Positions 1 to 7,801 of a DNA stretch of 20,603 nt are shown here, piece by piece; the stretch's first letter is position 1; each line of letters starts with the position of its first letter. A program made the position numbers and the translations under genes. The DNA lies in IMG/VR virus record IMGVR_UViG_3300020187_000274, positions 1-20,603 of that record. One strand, given 5' to 3'. The notes below the pieces were generated by a model that made no database searches, was not told the DNA's origin, and worked only from the letters and a program-made list of their open reading frames with translations. The stretch is from a virus.

Positions 1-1
1 T

Positions 2-1084
2 AATATTGCTGAAACATGGGCATCAGCACAACAAACCCTAGCAACAGGTGGTGGTGCTATTGTATTATCAACCCCATATGGTACTGGTAACTGGTTTCAC
101 CAAACATGGGTTAAAGCTGAACAAGGGGAAAATGATTTCTTACCAATTAAATTACCTTGGTATGTCCATCCCGAAAGAGATCAAAAATGGAGAGATGCTC
201 AAGATGCATTATTAGGCGACCCTAGGTTAGCAGCACAAGAATGCGATTGTGATTTTAGTACATCTGGTGATATAGTATTTTATAATGAATATTTAGAATA
301 TTATGAAAAAACTCATATAAAAGACCCTTTAGAACGTAGAGGAGCAGATCAAAACTTATGGGTTTGGGAAAACGCAGATTATACTCGGTCCTATATGGTA
401 GTAGCTGATGTTGCTCGTGGTGATGGAAAAGATTTTTCTACTTGCCATGTAATGGATGTTGAAACTAATGTACAAGTAGCAGAATATAAAGGGCAAATTG
501 GTACAAAAGAATTTGGTCATTTATTAGTAGGTTTAGCTACAGAATACAATGAAGCATTACTCGTAATAGAAAATGCTAATATAGGATGGGCAACGATACA
601 AGTAGCTATAGATAGGCAATATTCTAACCTTTACTATTCACAAAAGAGTGGAGAAGCCAATGCCAATTCGTATTTTGATAAATATCAAGACCATTCAAAA
701 ATGGTAGCTGGTTTTACAATGTCATCTAGAACACGACCTATGGTAATAGGAAAATTTCAAGAATATATTGCAGATAAAGGTGTAACTATTCATTCAAAGA
801 GGTTAGTAGAAGAAATGAAGGTGTTTATTTGGAAGAATGGTAGAGCAGAAGCCCAAACTGGATATAATGATGATTTAGTAATGGCCTTTGGTACTGCTAT
901 GTATATTAGAGATACGGCATTAAAATTTAAACAAAGAGGATTAGATTTAACAAAATCTGCATTAAACAACATGAAAGTTAATAGAACACCTTACCAAGGT
1001 AGTTATGGTTTTTCAAAAGGAGCAGATAATCCTTACCATATGGATACTAAAGGTGGTAAAGAAAACATTGATTGGTTACTGTAG
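2..1084 (+). CDS. 17: Terminase large subunit, T4 gp17-like (5' partial)
   Basis: This is the C-terminal part of the DNA-packaging motor, the ATPase and nuclease that drives genome DNA through the portal and cuts concatemers. The frame is open from base 2, well before the first ATG at 395, so the gene enters the window from the left. The fragment begins inside the ATPase domain: IVLSTPYGTGNWFHQTW (about bases 59-109) matches the coupling motif of terminase ATPases. The RNase H-like nuclease follows. Its likely metal-binding acids are the Asp at 407-409 in ADVARGDGKDFS, the Glu at 569-571 in LLVIENANIG, and one of the Asp pair at 869-874 in GYNDDLVMAFG. These correspond to the Asp/Glu/Asp triad of T4 gp17. 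The portal gene follows after 27 bp. In T4, genes 18 and 19 lie between 17 and 20; here they do not. Identification is firm; the N-terminal Walker A region is outside the window. Confidence 0.95.
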   Translation, partial: NIAETWASAQQTLATGGGAIVLSTPYGTGNWFHQTWVKAEQGENDFLPIKLPWYVHPERDQKWRDAQDALLGDPRLAAQECDCDFSTSGDIVFYNEYLEYYEKTHIKDPLERRGADQNLWVWENADYTRSYMVVADVARGDGKDFSTCHVMDVETNVQVAEYKGQIGTKEFGHLLVGLATEYNEALLVIENANIGWATIQVAIDRQYSNLYYSQKSGEANANSYFDKYQDHSKMVAGFTMSSRTRPMVIGKFQEYIADKGVTIHSKRLVEEMKVFIWKNGRAEAQTGYNDDLVMAFGTAMYIRDTALKFKQRGLDLTKSALNNMKVNRTPYQGSYGFSKGADNPYHMDTKGGKENIDWLL

Positions 1085-1086
1085 TA

Positions 1087-1102
1087 ATATTTATAACAAT
1101 AA
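1087..1102 (+). promoter_or_regulatory. Putative phage promoter motif upstream of portal gene
   Basis: Reads ATATTTATAACAATAA, a variant of the repeated motif ATAT(T/G)TATAA(T/C)AAAAT. It starts three bases after the terminase stop codon and ends 9 nt before the portal ATG. Promoter function is inferred from recurrence and position. Confidence 0.45.
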
Positions 1103-1111
1103 TAATAAATT

Positions 1112-3034
1112 ATGGCTGATAAAAGCGTATTTACAAGATTAAAAAGATTATTCTCAACCGATGTAGTAATCAGAAATGTTGGTGGAAACCAAATAAAAAC
1201 TATCGACTCCGGTCATATTCAATCTAGTGGGGAGTATGAAACAAACTCATTAATGGATAGATATAATAGAGTTTATTCTACAGCTCCTTCTTCCTTATAT
1301 GGAGCACAGTTTAATTTAAATTACCAGTACTTACGTACTATGATTTATTCGGAATATGATGTAATGGATCAAGATGCAATTATTGCTTCCGCATTAGATA
1401 TTTTGGCTGATGAATCTACATTAAAAAATGATATGGGAGAAGTACTTCAAATTAGAAGTGCTAATGAAGACATACAAAATATACTATATAATTTATTTTA
1501 TGATGTATTAAACATTGAATTTAATATGTGGATGTGGATACGCCAAATGTGTAAATATGGAGATTTTTTCTTAAAATTAGAAATTGCTGAAAAATTTGGT
1601 GTGTATAATGTTATACCATATACTGCTTATCATATGGAAAGACAAGAAGGATATGACCCAGAAAACCCATCAGCTATAAAATACATTTTTAACCCTGATG
1701 GAGTTAATGGTGGAGGTAGTATGGGCTCAGGTTATTATACAGTTAACCAAAACCCAGATAATAATACAGGTATAGTGTTTGATAACTATGAAATGGCTCA
1801 CTTTAGATTAGTAGGTGATGTTAATTATCTTCCTTATGGTAGAGCCTATATTGAACCAGCCAGAAAATTATTTAAACAATATGCTTTAATGGAAGACGCT
1901 ATGTTAATTCATAGAATTGCACGTGCTCCTGAAAAACGTATTTTTTATGTAAATGTTGGTGCTATACCCCCAAATGAAATAGAAACGTTTATGCAAAAAA
2001 CTATTTCAAGTATGAAACGTACTCCACTTATGGATGAAAAAACAGGTGATTATAACCTGAAGTATAATATGCAAAATATGCTTGAAGATTTTTACATCCC
2101 AGTAAGAGGTAATGATAATACAACTAAAATAGATACTACACCAGGATTACAATATGATGGTATACAAGATGTAGAATATTTAAGAGGTAAATTGTTTGCA
2201 GCACTTAAAATACCAAAAGCATTTTTAGGATATGAAGAGGGCATAGAAGGTAAAGCAACATTAGCACAGCAAGATATTAGATTTGCTCGTACTATTGATA
2301 GAATACAAAGAATTATATTATCTGAGTTAAATAAGATTGCATTAGTACATTTGTACACACAAGGGTATACAGATGAAACACTAACAAACTTTACTTTAGA
2401 TATGACAACTCCTTCTATCATTTATGACCAAGAAAGAATTGAATTGATGAAATCTAAATCTGAATTAGCAGGTACACTATTAGAACAAGGCTTAGTACCA
2501 TCTGATTGGATTTATGATCATATTTACCACTTTAGTGAAGACCAAACAGATGAATATAGAGAATTAGTTCGTGAAGATTCTAAACGTAAATTTAGAAACG
2601 CTCAAATCGAAGCAGAAGGTAATGACCCTGTATCAACTGGTAAATCCTATGGTACTCCTCATGATTTAGCTTCTTTATATGGTAAAGGAAGAACAATGTC
2701 TGACCCAGGCAATGTGCCAGATGGTTATAGTGAAGATGATCCTAAATTAGGACGTCCACAAGATACTATTACAAATAGGAATAAACAAGATTCTAACTTT
2801 GGTAAAGATAGGTTAGGAGTTAAGGGTATGAAAGGTAAGGATAAAAATGATTCTGATAGTATTCGACCAAAATTTAAAGGTGGTCCTTTAGCTTTAGAAA
2901 GTGCTGCTAAAATAAGTTATTTAAAGAATAAAGATATATTTAAATCTCTAGAAGGTCTTAATAAAAAACAATTAATATTTGAAGAGGATAAAGATGATAC
3001 TTCCTTATTAGATGAAAACCAATTAAAGAAGTAA
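1112..3034 (+). CDS. 20: Portal vertex protein, T4 gp20-like
   Basis: Dodecameric portal at the unique head vertex; it nucleates prohead assembly and is the channel for packaging and ejection. The 640-residue product shows gp20-family blocks: an N-terminal basic segment with VFTRLKRLF, the region around YDVMDQDAIIASALDILAD (residues about 87-105), and NMQNMLEDFYIPVRG (about 317-331), followed by the TTPG segment and the IEGKATLAQQDIRFARTIDR stem-type helix region. It is longer than T4 gp20 (524 residues). The extra length is mainly a hydrophilic, low-complexity tail after about residue 500, rich in Lys, Asp, Gly and Asn. The first ATG follows an A/T-rich leader without a Shine-Dalgarno sequence. 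The gene sits directly between terminase and the prohead-core/protease genes, as expected for a head-assembly operon. Confidence 0.93.
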   Translation: MADKSVFTRLKRLFSTDVVIRNVGGNQIKTIDSGHIQSSGEYETNSLMDRYNRVYSTAPSSLYGAQFNLNYQYLRTMIYSEYDVMDQDAIIASALDILADESTLKNDMGEVLQIRSANEDIQNILYNLFYDVLNIEFNMWMWIRQMCKYGDFFLKLEIAEKFGVYNVIPYTAYHMERQEGYDPENPSAIKYIFNPDGVNGGGSMGSGYYTVNQNPDNNTGIVFDNYEMAHFRLVGDVNYLPYGRAYIEPARKLFKQYALMEDAMLIHRIARAPEKRIFYVNVGAIPPNEIETFMQKTISSMKRTPLMDEKTGDYNLKYNMQNMLEDFYIPVRGNDNTTKIDTTPGLQYDGIQDVEYLRGKLFAALKIPKAFLGYEEGIEGKATLAQQDIRFARTIDRIQRIILSELNKIALVHLYTQGYTDETLTNFTLDMTTPSIIYDQERIELMKSKSELAGTLLEQGLVPSDWIYDHIYHFSEDQTDEYRELVREDSKRKFRNAQIEAEGNDPVSTGKSYGTPHDLASLYGKGRTMSDPGNVPDGYSEDDPKLGRPQDTITNRNKQDSNFGKDRLGVKGMKGKDKNDSDSIRPKFKGGPLALESAAKISYLKNKDIFKSLEGLNKKQLIFEEDKDDTSLLDENQLKK

Positions 3035-3044
3035 GACTCTTTAT

Positions 3045-3060
3045 ATATTTATAATAAAAT
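3045..3060 (+). promoter_or_regulatory. Putative phage promoter motif, exact consensus
   Basis: Exact copy of ATATTTATAATAAAAT between the portal stop codon and the next gene, ending 12 nt before the ATG at 3073. The same 16 bases recur at 10387 and 10951. Confidence 0.5.
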
Positions 3061-3072
3061 ACTATTTTTTTG

Positions 3073-3936
3073 ATGAAAATAAAACACTCAAAATATAAGA
3101 ATACTGGAATATTATTTGAATTATTAGTACGTCAAATAACTGCAGATACATTAAAAGGGGGTGACTCACCTGCTATTGATATTTTAAAAGAATATTTTAC
3201 TAACACTTCTTTAGGCAAAGAATACAAATTGTATGAGTCTATACTTAAGTCTAAAGTAATAACCGAAGGTAGAGCTACTATGGTAGTTGATACTATATTA
3301 GAAGCTTCTACTAAGTTTAATAGAAAATCATTAAAAAAGCAGAAATATAATTTAATTAATGAAATTAAGAAACATTATAATTTAGAATCTTTCTTTGGTT
3401 CTAAAGTTACTAATTATAAAGAATTAGCTGCCTTATACACTTTAATCGAAAACGTTAATTCAAAATTAATTTCAAATCCTACCCAATTAGTTGAAAATAA
3501 AGTAACTTTACTAGAACATTTAACTAAAAAGGAAATTGGTAATGATAAAAAACAATCAGTACTTAAAGAATTTTCTACATATGATAAAGATGTAAGATCT
3601 TTAACATATAAAATATTATTAGAAAAATTTAATGATAAATATGACTTATTAAGTAGTGGGCAAAAACAAATTCTTAAGGAATATATTAATGCTGTAGATT
3701 CAACACCTGATTTAAGAAATTTTTATAATGTTAAAATTACAGAGTTAAAATTAACATTATCTAAAATAATTAAAAATGTTAAAGATAAAACTACTCAAAT
3801 TAAAATTACCGAAGTATCTAAATTTTTAACTGAATTAAATAAAACGGATAAAGTTGGTGATGATAATTTAGTTGATTTGTTACGTTATTATCAATTAGTA
3901 AATGAAATTCAAATAGCAAATGGCGTTCAAATATAA
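3073..3936 (+). CDS. Uncharacterised head-cluster protein between portal and protease
   Basis: I do not recognise a named family for this 287-residue protein. It starts with the distinctive segment KIKHSKYKNTGILFELLVRQ, and my recollection is that proteins with this opening occur at the same place in other marine T4-like phages. The protein is Lys-rich and looks largely alpha-helical throughout, with no signal peptide or membrane segment. A TTG lies directly before the ATG at 3073; I take the ATG as the start. The 3' end overlaps the next gene by 17 bp, indicating translational coupling. In T4 the small prohead-core genes 67 and 68 occupy this interval, so a role in the prohead core or in portal/scaffold assembly is the natural guess from position only. 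It is much longer than T4 gp67 or gp68 and shows no obvious similarity to them by eye. Confidence 0.8.
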   Translation: MKIKHSKYKNTGILFELLVRQITADTLKGGDSPAIDILKEYFTNTSLGKEYKLYESILKSKVITEGRATMVVDTILEASTKFNRKSLKKQKYNLINEIKKHYNLESFFGSKVTNYKELAALYTLIENVNSKLISNPTQLVENKVTLLEHLTKKEIGNDKKQSVLKEFSTYDKDVRSLTYKILLEKFNDKYDLLSSGQKQILKEYINAVDSTPDLRNFYNVKITELKLTLSKIIKNVKDKTTQIKITEVSKFLTELNKTDKVGDDNLVDLLRYYQLVNEIQIANGVQI

Positions 3937-4519
3937 ACTTAAAGAAATTGAAGTAGGTGATACTAAGGTTACTGGGGGTGTAAAATCTGTAGTTACAGGT
4001 AAAGACCCCGAAACTGGTGCTATATCCTGGTCTATTGATTATGTTCCTAATTTATCTAAGCTAGTTGAAGATTCTATGGAATTAGCGGATACAGCTAAAG
4101 GTGTGTACCAAAAAGCTAAAGATGATAAAAAATTCTTAGACATATACGAACAAGCAAAACAATTAAGAAATGTAATTCGTACTCATGTTAGAAATAATTA
4201 CCCAGAAGATTATAGAAAAGCAGTCAGAGAAGAAGAAGAAATAGAAGAAATGTCTACTACTGGAGGGGGAGCAGGATCTGCTAGTTTTAGTGCAGGTACA
4301 GGAATGCAATATGCAACCCCATACGCTTTTAAAAAAAAGAAAAAAAAACTTAAAAAAGAAGGAGTTGGTGCAACCCTAGGTCCTGGACCTAAAGCAACGG
4401 AGGATGGAGTAAAAGATAATGCTTATGTAAAACAATTTAAATTTAAGTTAGTCCCTAAAAACAAAAATGGTACTTATGTACAAAAAGGATCAGGACTCGA
4501 CGTAAATAAATTATTTTAA
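3920..4519 (+). CDS. Head-cluster protein carrying a capsid-like GGGAGS motif
   Basis: A 199-residue protein of unknown function. Residues 1-110 look helical and end in an acidic run, EEEEIEE (104-110). Next comes STTGGGAGSASFSAGTG (112-128), which closely matches residues 60-76 of the major capsid protein encoded at 7802. A Lys-rich stretch, FKKKKKKLKKE (137-147), follows. The C-terminus is basic, ending in KGSGLDVNKLF; related marine-phage proteins, as I recall them, end similarly. In both this protein and the capsid protein the Gly-rich motif directly follows a Glu-Glu pair, the type of position at which gp21-like proteases cut. A plausible role is a prohead internal or core protein that the protease processes, but this is inference. 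The gene overlaps its upstream neighbour by 17 bp and is separated from the downstream gene by a single base. Confidence 0.8.
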   Translation: MAFKYKLKEIEVGDTKVTGGVKSVVTGKDPETGAISWSIDYVPNLSKLVEDSMELADTAKGVYQKAKDDKKFLDIYEQAKQLRNVIRTHVRNNYPEDYRKAVREEEEIEEMSTTGGGAGSASFSAGTGMQYATPYAFKKKKKKLKKEGVGATLGPGPKATEDGVKDNAYVKQFKFKLVPKNKNGTYVQKGSGLDVNKLF

Positions 4520-4520
4520 T

Positions 4521-4754
4521 ATGTATAAGGGTAATATAAAAGAACAAGAAGATAAAGCATCTAAGTTTCACGCGGAACGTATAGAAGCTTTTGATAAATT
4601 AGAAGCTAGATTTGAGGATATTAAAAAATCCATTAAACTAGGAAAAATAGAAACAATAAAATACTATAGGGATAATCCAGATAGTTTTGCAGTCGTTATA
4701 GGCACAGATATGTTAAATGATTATTTCAACGATATAGAAACATTATTACAATAA
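4521..4754 (+). CDS. Small hypothetical head-cluster protein (77 aa)
   Basis: I do not recognise this protein. It is short, charged and probably mostly helical, with an N-terminal half rich in Lys and Glu (SKFHAERIEAFDKLEARFED, residues 14-33) and a C-terminal half ending NDYFNDIETLLQ. There is no Cys, signal peptide or membrane segment. It begins one base after the stop of the upstream gene and ends 7 bp before the next, so it is almost certainly translated as part of the operon. Size and position, between portal and protease, are those of T4 gp67/gp68 prohead-core proteins, but I see no sequence match that would justify that name. Confidence 0.7.
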   Translation: MYKGNIKEQEDKASKFHAERIEAFDKLEARFEDIKKSIKLGKIETIKYYRDNPDSFAVVIGTDMLNDYFNDIETLLQ

Positions 4755-4761
4755 AAATAAA

Positions 4762-5892
4762 ATGAAAAAAACAGCAAACCAATTACATGAGGAATTAACA
4801 AAAAAGTTAATTACAGAAAATTATGTAGATTTAAAACCAATGTCTACATTTGAAGCAACTCCAAAACAAGATTTTGAAACTAAATTTGCTCAATTTTTGA
4901 ATGAAAAAAAAGGAGATTTATCCGAATTAAAACCTATAGTTAATACTGATGAATCAACAAACACCATAAAAGATTCAGAAGGTATATCAGCAGATTCAAA
5001 AGCTAAATTTGAAGGTAAAGGATTTCAAGCTTCTTACAAAGTTGATAAAACCTTAGAAAATATTGATTCTCATAATTACGATTATGATACTACAGTAGAA
5101 AACATTAATAATGTTAATGGTGAAGAATTATTAAAAGGTGTACAATTAGAAAGTAGCTATAATAGTGAATTAACTTTAGATGAAGCTAAAGAGCTAGTAA
5201 TTAAAAACTTAGCTAAAGATCCATTACATTATGTAAAAGAAGGACAATTTGGAGTTAAGGGTTTAGGTTATACTGAAGCTAAAACACAAAAAGTAGATGG
5301 TAAACATGCTGCTAGTGGTTATAGTGAAAAACTAAAAGATAGTGATAATACATTTGATTTAGTTAAAGAATCCTTGATGGGATCTTTAAGGGAAGAAGAA
5401 ATTGAAGAAGCACCAAAACCTGATTTTGCAGATATCGACGGAGACGGAGATAAAAAAGAACCAATGAAAAAAGCAGCTAAAGATAAAAAGAAAAAAGTGA
5501 AAAAAGAATCAATTGATAGTAAATTAGCAGAAATAGGTAAAGAAGCTGAAGCCGTAAAATTAGAAGCACAATTAGATTATTTACATGATCATATCCAAGA
5601 AAAATTAGATAGAGTTAGTTCAATTCAAGAAGATGAAAACCTTAGTGAGTTAATTGATAAAACTAAGATGAAGGAAATGCAAAGAGAAATTAAACTTTTA
5701 GAAAAGAAGAAATCTCAAATGGAAAAAGTATATGAAAAATCATGTGGTAAAGCATATTCTAAAAAAGAAATAGTAGATGAAATGGACGAAGTAAGTTGGA
5801 ATGAAAAAACTAACCCAACTCGTGGCGCATCAGGTGAACGTGATCCTAAACAAGTAGGACAATCAGTTTCTGATTATACTATAAACAGATAA
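4762..5892 (+). CDS. Acidic/basic head-cluster protein with EF-hand-like loop and coiled coil
   Basis: A 376-residue protein not assignable to a named family. It is highly charged. Residues 1-210 are hydrophilic and probably partly disordered. Residues 221-235 contain DFADIDGDGDKKEPM, which has the D-x-D-x-D-G spacing of a calcium-binding EF-hand or dockerin-type loop (D224, D226, D228) but lacks the usual Glu at loop position 12. A run of lysines (236-248, KKAAKDKKKKVKK) follows, then a long heptad-rich helix (about 250-325) that is a likely coiled coil. The C-terminus (340-376) is polar. It begins 7 bp after the 77-residue gene and ends 2 bp before the prohead protease gene. Several Glu-rich sites (EEEIEEAP, 211-218) resemble possible gp21 cleavage sites. 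A prohead-core or internal-head role is inferred from location. Confidence 0.8.
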   Translation: MKKTANQLHEELTKKLITENYVDLKPMSTFEATPKQDFETKFAQFLNEKKGDLSELKPIVNTDESTNTIKDSEGISADSKAKFEGKGFQASYKVDKTLENIDSHNYDYDTTVENINNVNGEELLKGVQLESSYNSELTLDEAKELVIKNLAKDPLHYVKEGQFGVKGLGYTEAKTQKVDGKHAASGYSEKLKDSDNTFDLVKESLMGSLREEEIEEAPKPDFADIDGDGDKKEPMKKAAKDKKKKVKKESIDSKLAEIGKEAEAVKLEAQLDYLHDHIQEKLDRVSSIQEDENLSELIDKTKMKEMQREIKLLEKKKSQMEKVYEKSCGKAYSKKEIVDEMDEVSWNEKTNPTRGASGERDPKQVGQSVSDYTINR

Positions 5893-5894
5893 AA

Positions 5895-6500
5895 ATGAGC
5901 AAAAAGCTATTAATAGAAACTCATACTGTAAAGATATCCCCCTCCCAATTAACTGAAAATGTTAATAAGGAGAGTGGAAATCTTTTTGTTGAGGGTATTT
6001 TAGCTACGGCTGAAGTTAAAAATGGTAACGGACGTTATTACTCAAAGGGTTTATGGGATAGAGAAATGGAAAAATATAATGAACTAGTTGAACAAAGACG
6101 TTCAATGGGGGAATTAGATCATCCTGAATCTACTGTAGTAAACTTAAAAAATGTATCACATCTAATATCAGAATATTGGTGGGATGGAAATAATGTAATG
6201 GGTAAAATTGAAATACTACCTACCCCATCAGGAAATATACTTAAAGAATTAATTAAAAGTGGTGTTACAGTAGGTGTATCATCTCGTGGTATGGGTTCTT
6301 TAGAAGATAAAGGTGGAGTAATGGAGGTACAAGATGACTTTGAATTATTATGTTGGGATTTTGTCTCAACACCTTCAAACCCAGGTTCTTATATGACTAC
6401 CTTAAATGAAGGTAAAAATACAGTTACATATGATTATACCAATGTAAATAAAGTAATACATGAAATCCTTTGTTCAAAAGGTTCATGTCCTATAATATAA
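5895..6500 (+). CDS. 21: Prohead core protease, T4 gp21-like
   Basis: Serine protease (herpesvirus-assemblin-like fold) that degrades the scaffold and trims head proteins during capsid maturation. The 201-residue sequence carries the family hallmarks: VKNGNGRYYSKGLW near residues 41-54, GELDHPES with the presumed catalytic His76, and GVSSRGMGS (127-135) with the nucleophilic Ser in the VSSRG element. CWDFVSTPSNPGSYM closes the conserved core. The length is close to T4 gp21 (212 residues). Because the enzyme family typically cuts after Glu with a small hydrophobic residue two positions earlier, it probably acts on the Glu-Glu sites seen in the capsid protein and in the 199-residue protein upstream. 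It starts 2 bp after the preceding stop and is the last gene before the hairpin at 6540. Confidence 0.93.
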   Translation: MSKKLLIETHTVKISPSQLTENVNKESGNLFVEGILATAEVKNGNGRYYSKGLWDREMEKYNELVEQRRSMGELDHPESTVVNLKNVSHLISEYWWDGNNVMGKIEILPTPSGNILKELIKSGVTVGVSSRGMGSLEDKGGVMEVQDDFELLCWDFVSTPSNPGSYMTTLNEGKNTVTYDYTNVNKVIHEILCSKGSCPII

Positions 6501-6539
6501 TAATATTTCTTCGGACGCTACCGACGGATTTAATGCATA

Positions 6540-6559
6540 AAGCGCTCTTTTGAGCGCTT
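6540..6559 (+). terminator. Hairpin, possible weak intrinsic terminator after protease gene
   Basis: AAGCGCTC and GAGCGCTT form a perfect 8-bp stem around a TTTT loop. The sequence after the stem (CTTGTGTCTT) is only loosely T-rich, so termination may be partial. It lies 40 bp after the gene 21 stop. Confidence 0.6.
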
Positions 6560-6581
6560 CTTGTGTCTTAAAATATTTTTA

Positions 6582-6665
6582 CATACGTATGACCGCAATG
6601 TGTCATGAGTATCTTATATGGCACCAATATAAAAAAACTACCTATTACGATTCCTAATAATCGTA
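6582..6665 (+). other. Structured leader of the scaffold gene
   Basis: This segment lies inside the second-longest non-coding gap in the window (6501-6689, 189 bp). It contains a perfect 10-bp palindrome, CATACGTATG (6582-6591), and an inverted repeat, TACGATT/AATCGTA, with a 6-nt loop (6646-6665) that ends 24 nt before the scaffold ATG. The eight-copy promoter motif seen elsewhere is absent here. The gap may hold a different promoter or a structured mRNA leader for the highly expressed scaffold and capsid genes. Function is inferred from position and symmetry only. Confidence 0.35.
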
Positions 6666-6689
6666 TTTCACAAAAAAAATTTTGAGATT

Positions 6690-7769
6690 ATGGCAAACAA
6701 TGATTTGTTAAAAGAAGCAATCGCTGATGCTAAAGCTGTTAAAGAAACTGCTATTGCAAACGCAAAACTTGCTCTTGAAGAGGCTTTTACACCTCATCTA
6801 AAAAGTATGTTATCTGCAAAGTTAGAAGAAATGGACAAAGACGAAGTTGAAGAAACTGAAATCCAAGAAGTTGAAGCTGATTTAGAAGAGGCGTATGATG
6901 ACGTAAAAGAAGAAAAAGAAGAGCTTGATGAAATTAACCTAGACGAGTTACTTGCTGAACTTGAATTGGATGAAGACGCTCGAACAGACGCTGAAGAAGA
7001 AGGCTACAAAGACGGTATAAAGGACGAAAAAGAGGACTTGAAAGAGGACGAACGTACTGATGCTGAGGAAGAAGGCTACTTAGATGGCGAAAAAGATGAG
7101 AAAGAAGACACGGAAGATGGTCTTGAAGATGAAGAAATTGATCTTGAAGATATGTCAGAAGATGACTTAAAAGGATTCATTGAGGATGTTATTAAAGATT
7201 TAGTAACAGACGGAACAATTGAAGCAGGTGAAGACTTCGAAGAGGAAGATGTTGAAGACGTTGTAGACGTTGACGATGTTGAAGATATTGAAGATGTTGA
7301 TGTTGATATAGAAATTGACGAAGCAAAAGTAGAAGATTTAGACGAAATGTCTAAAAAAGAAAAAGCTGAAGGTGATGATCGTAAAAAAGACGATAAAATC
7401 GAAGCTGAAACTGAAAAAATGAAATTTAAAGAAGCGATTGAAGAAATCGAAGCTCTTAAAATTGAATTACAAGAAGTTAATTTACTTAATGCTAAGTTAC
7501 TTTATACAAACAAAGTATTCAAATCTAAAAACTTATCTGAAGACAAAAAAGTTAAAGTGCTTAAAGCATTTGACAAAGCGTCAACAGTAAAAGAAGCTAA
7601 AGTTATTTTTGAAACATTAAACGAAGGTTTAGTATCAAAATCAGAAGCTATTGCAAGACCAAAAGGTAGTGCATCTAAAGCAACTGGAACAATAACAGAA
7701 GCTAAAAAACCAATTATTGAAAGCAATGATGTATACAATCGTATGCGTAAACTTGCTGGATTGATTTAA
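6690..7769 (+). CDS. 22: Prohead scaffold protein, T4 gp22-like
   Basis: Major core (scaffold) protein around which the capsid protein assembles; in T4 it is destroyed by gp21 during maturation. The 359-residue product has an N-terminal helix, a very acidic middle (about 45-220), a Lys/Glu-rich coiled coil (about 220-265), and the family's diagnostic block LLNAKLLYTNKVFKSKNLSE (265-284). The C-terminus NDVYNRMRKLAGLI is also typical. Length exceeds T4 gp22 (269 residues), mainly because of the acidic middle, which includes a two-copy repeat (residues 98-140). The ATG is preceded by an A-rich run and GAGATT rather than a Shine-Dalgarno sequence. The capsid gene follows after 32 bp with no terminator, so the two are co-transcribed. 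Confidence 0.88.
   Translation: MANNDLLKEAIADAKAVKETAIANAKLALEEAFTPHLKSMLSAKLEEMDKDEVEETEIQEVEADLEEAYDDVKEEKEELDEINLDELLAELELDEDARTDAEEEGYKDGIKDEKEDLKEDERTDAEEEGYLDGEKDEKEDTEDGLEDEEIDLEDMSEDDLKGFIEDVIKDLVTDGTIEAGEDFEEEDVEDVVDVDDVEDIEDVDVDIEIDEAKVEDLDEMSKKEKAEGDDRKKDDKIEAETEKMKFKEAIEEIEALKIELQEVNLLNAKLLYTNKVFKSKNLSEDKKVKVLKAFDKASTVKEAKVIFETLNEGLVSKSEAIARPKGSASKATGTITEAKKPIIESNDVYNRMRKLAGLI
6981..7109 (+). repeat. Two-copy acidic repeat within scaffold gene
   Basis: Residues 98-107 (RTDAEEEGYK) recur as RTDAEEEGYL at 122-131, each followed by DG-x-KDEKED. The period is 24 residues (72 bp). The DNA copies differ at many third positions, so the duplication is old or maintained at the protein level. 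Confidence 0.75.
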
Positions 7770-7801
7770 AAAACAATTTTAAAACTTTAAAAACTAAAAA
7801 A

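Noticed and set aside
2092-2421. Minus-strand open frame inside the portal gene
   Set aside because: It lies antisense to a conserved gp20 region, and its product (Ser, Val and Cys-rich) is what antisense of AT-rich coding DNA gives. The other minus-strand frames (790-972, 7502-7738, 7714-7932, 9029-9244, 15618-15806) are rejected for the same reason.
4327-4352. Possible transcriptional slippage at two A8 tracts in the 199-residue protein gene
   Set aside because: Both alternative frames meet stop codons soon after the tracts (TAA almost at once in one, TAG near 4377 in the other), so no useful fusion product would result; the tracts simply encode a lysine run.
6501-6689. tRNA or small RNA gene in the scaffold leader
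   Set aside because: No cloverleaf, T-loop GTTCGA-type sequence or CCA-like end can be drawn; only simple hairpins and a palindrome are visible.
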